Below are positions 5,038 through 5,139 of a stretch of 5,139 nt of DNA, in pieces. The stretch is from assembly GCA_000715605.1 (NCBI GenBank), contig KL568528.1, positions 43,572 through 48,710 of the forward strand, in the 5' to 3' direction. The stretch comes from Streptomyces speibonae. Lineage in GTDB: Bacteria > Actinomycetota > Actinomycetes > Streptomycetales > Streptomycetaceae. The position numbers were made by a program, and so were the translations under genes. Position 1 is the first letter of the stretch, and the number at the start of each line of letters is the position of its first letter. Below the pieces are notes generated by a model. That model did no database searches. It saw only the letters and a list, made by a program, of their open reading frames with translations, and had not been told where the DNA came from.

Positions 5038-5139
5038 CGACGGGCCGACAGGCCGTCGGCGCGCTGCCCGGCCGGATCGGCTTGACTCCCGGCGGCGGCC
5101 GCGCCGAACGGCTCGCCCGGTACGAGGACACCCGCGGCG
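5034..5139 (+). CDS. Possible start of a further gene, cut by right edge (weak)
   Basis: A plus-strand frame starting at TTG 5034, overlapping the lysR stop in TTGA, is open to the end of the window. It reads TTGRQAVGALPGRIGLTPG and continues to RAERLARYEDTRG. About nine in ten of its third codon positions are G or C, more than in the other frames I compared in this stretch, which hints at coding. Against it are the rare start codon, GGAG placed directly against the TTG with no spacing, and the hairpin at 5038-5058 inside the frame. I do not recognise the protein. If this is not a gene, bases 5059-5139 hold nothing I can identify. Confidence 0.2.
   Translation, partial: MTTGRQAVGALPGRIGLTPGGGRAERLARYEDTRG
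5038..5058 (+). terminator. Candidate terminator hairpin after lysR
   Basis: Immediately after the lysR stop codon, CGACGG-g-CC (5038-5046) pairs with GG-CCGTCG (5051-5058) around the loop GACA. This makes an eight-base-pair GC-rich stem with one bulged G. No run of T follows, as is usual in streptomycetes. It would end lysR transcription, or, if a gene begins at the right edge, modulate read-through. Confidence 0.45.

Noticed and set aside
5038..5139. Minus-strand frame reading GVLVPGEPFG, resembling an aminotransferase C-terminal motif.
   Set aside because: The rest of the frame is not aminotransferase-like and it would run deep into lysR in antisense without a stop; the resemblance is probably chance.

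Overview
The window looks like chromosomal DNA from a Streptomyces or a close high-GC actinomycete. It has very high GC, strongly G/C-biased third codon positions, long meaningless antisense reading frames, weak Shine-Dalgarno sequences, and protein families typical of streptomycetes (APH(6)/hydroxyurea-type kinase, short pentapeptide-repeat protein, DoxX-like protein, LysR regulator). I see no mobile elements, tRNA or rRNA genes, or CRISPR arrays.

Layout from left to right. Bases 1-514 (minus) hold the N-terminal part of an aminoglycoside/hydroxyurea-type phosphotransferase whose C-terminal half lies off the left edge. Bases 561-1535 (minus) encode a zinc-free quinone-oxidoreductase-type NADPH dehydrogenase. 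Bases 1634-2794 (minus) encode an FAD-dependent amine-oxidase/phytoene-desaturase-like flavoprotein. These three genes point the same way. After a divergent gap, a pentapeptide-repeat protein (2921-3598, plus) faces a four-helix DoxX-like membrane protein (3730-4095, minus) across a 131-base convergent gap. The DoxX-like gene is divergent from a LysR-type regulator (4156-5037, plus) with only 60 bases between them. The last 100 bases hold a hairpin and possibly the start of another gene.

The most informative non-coding element is a perfect 20-bp palindrome at 1631-1650, ACCTCAAGCATGCTTGAGGT. It matches the known SoxR operator (CCTCAAG-N4-CTTGAGG). It lies in front of the quinone-oxidoreductase gene, between a TTGACC -35 box and a CACCGT -10 box 19 bp apart, the long spacer of MerR/SoxR-type promoters. 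It also overlaps the stop codon of the upstream flavoprotein gene. The oxidoreductase is therefore predicted to be induced by redox-cycling compounds through SoxR. SoxR is not encoded here. In S. coelicolor the SoxR regulon is known to include a quinone reductase of this type (SCO4266/ecaD, from memory), so this is probably the equivalent locus. The kinase gene starts 46 bases after the oxidoreductase with no strong terminator between, so it may be a co-transcribed, SoxR-dependent gene.

Two further regulatory candidates are visible: a 27-bp imperfect inverted repeat between the divergent flavoprotein and pentapeptide genes, and a compact lysR/doxX divergent promoter that predicts a leaderless lysR transcript.
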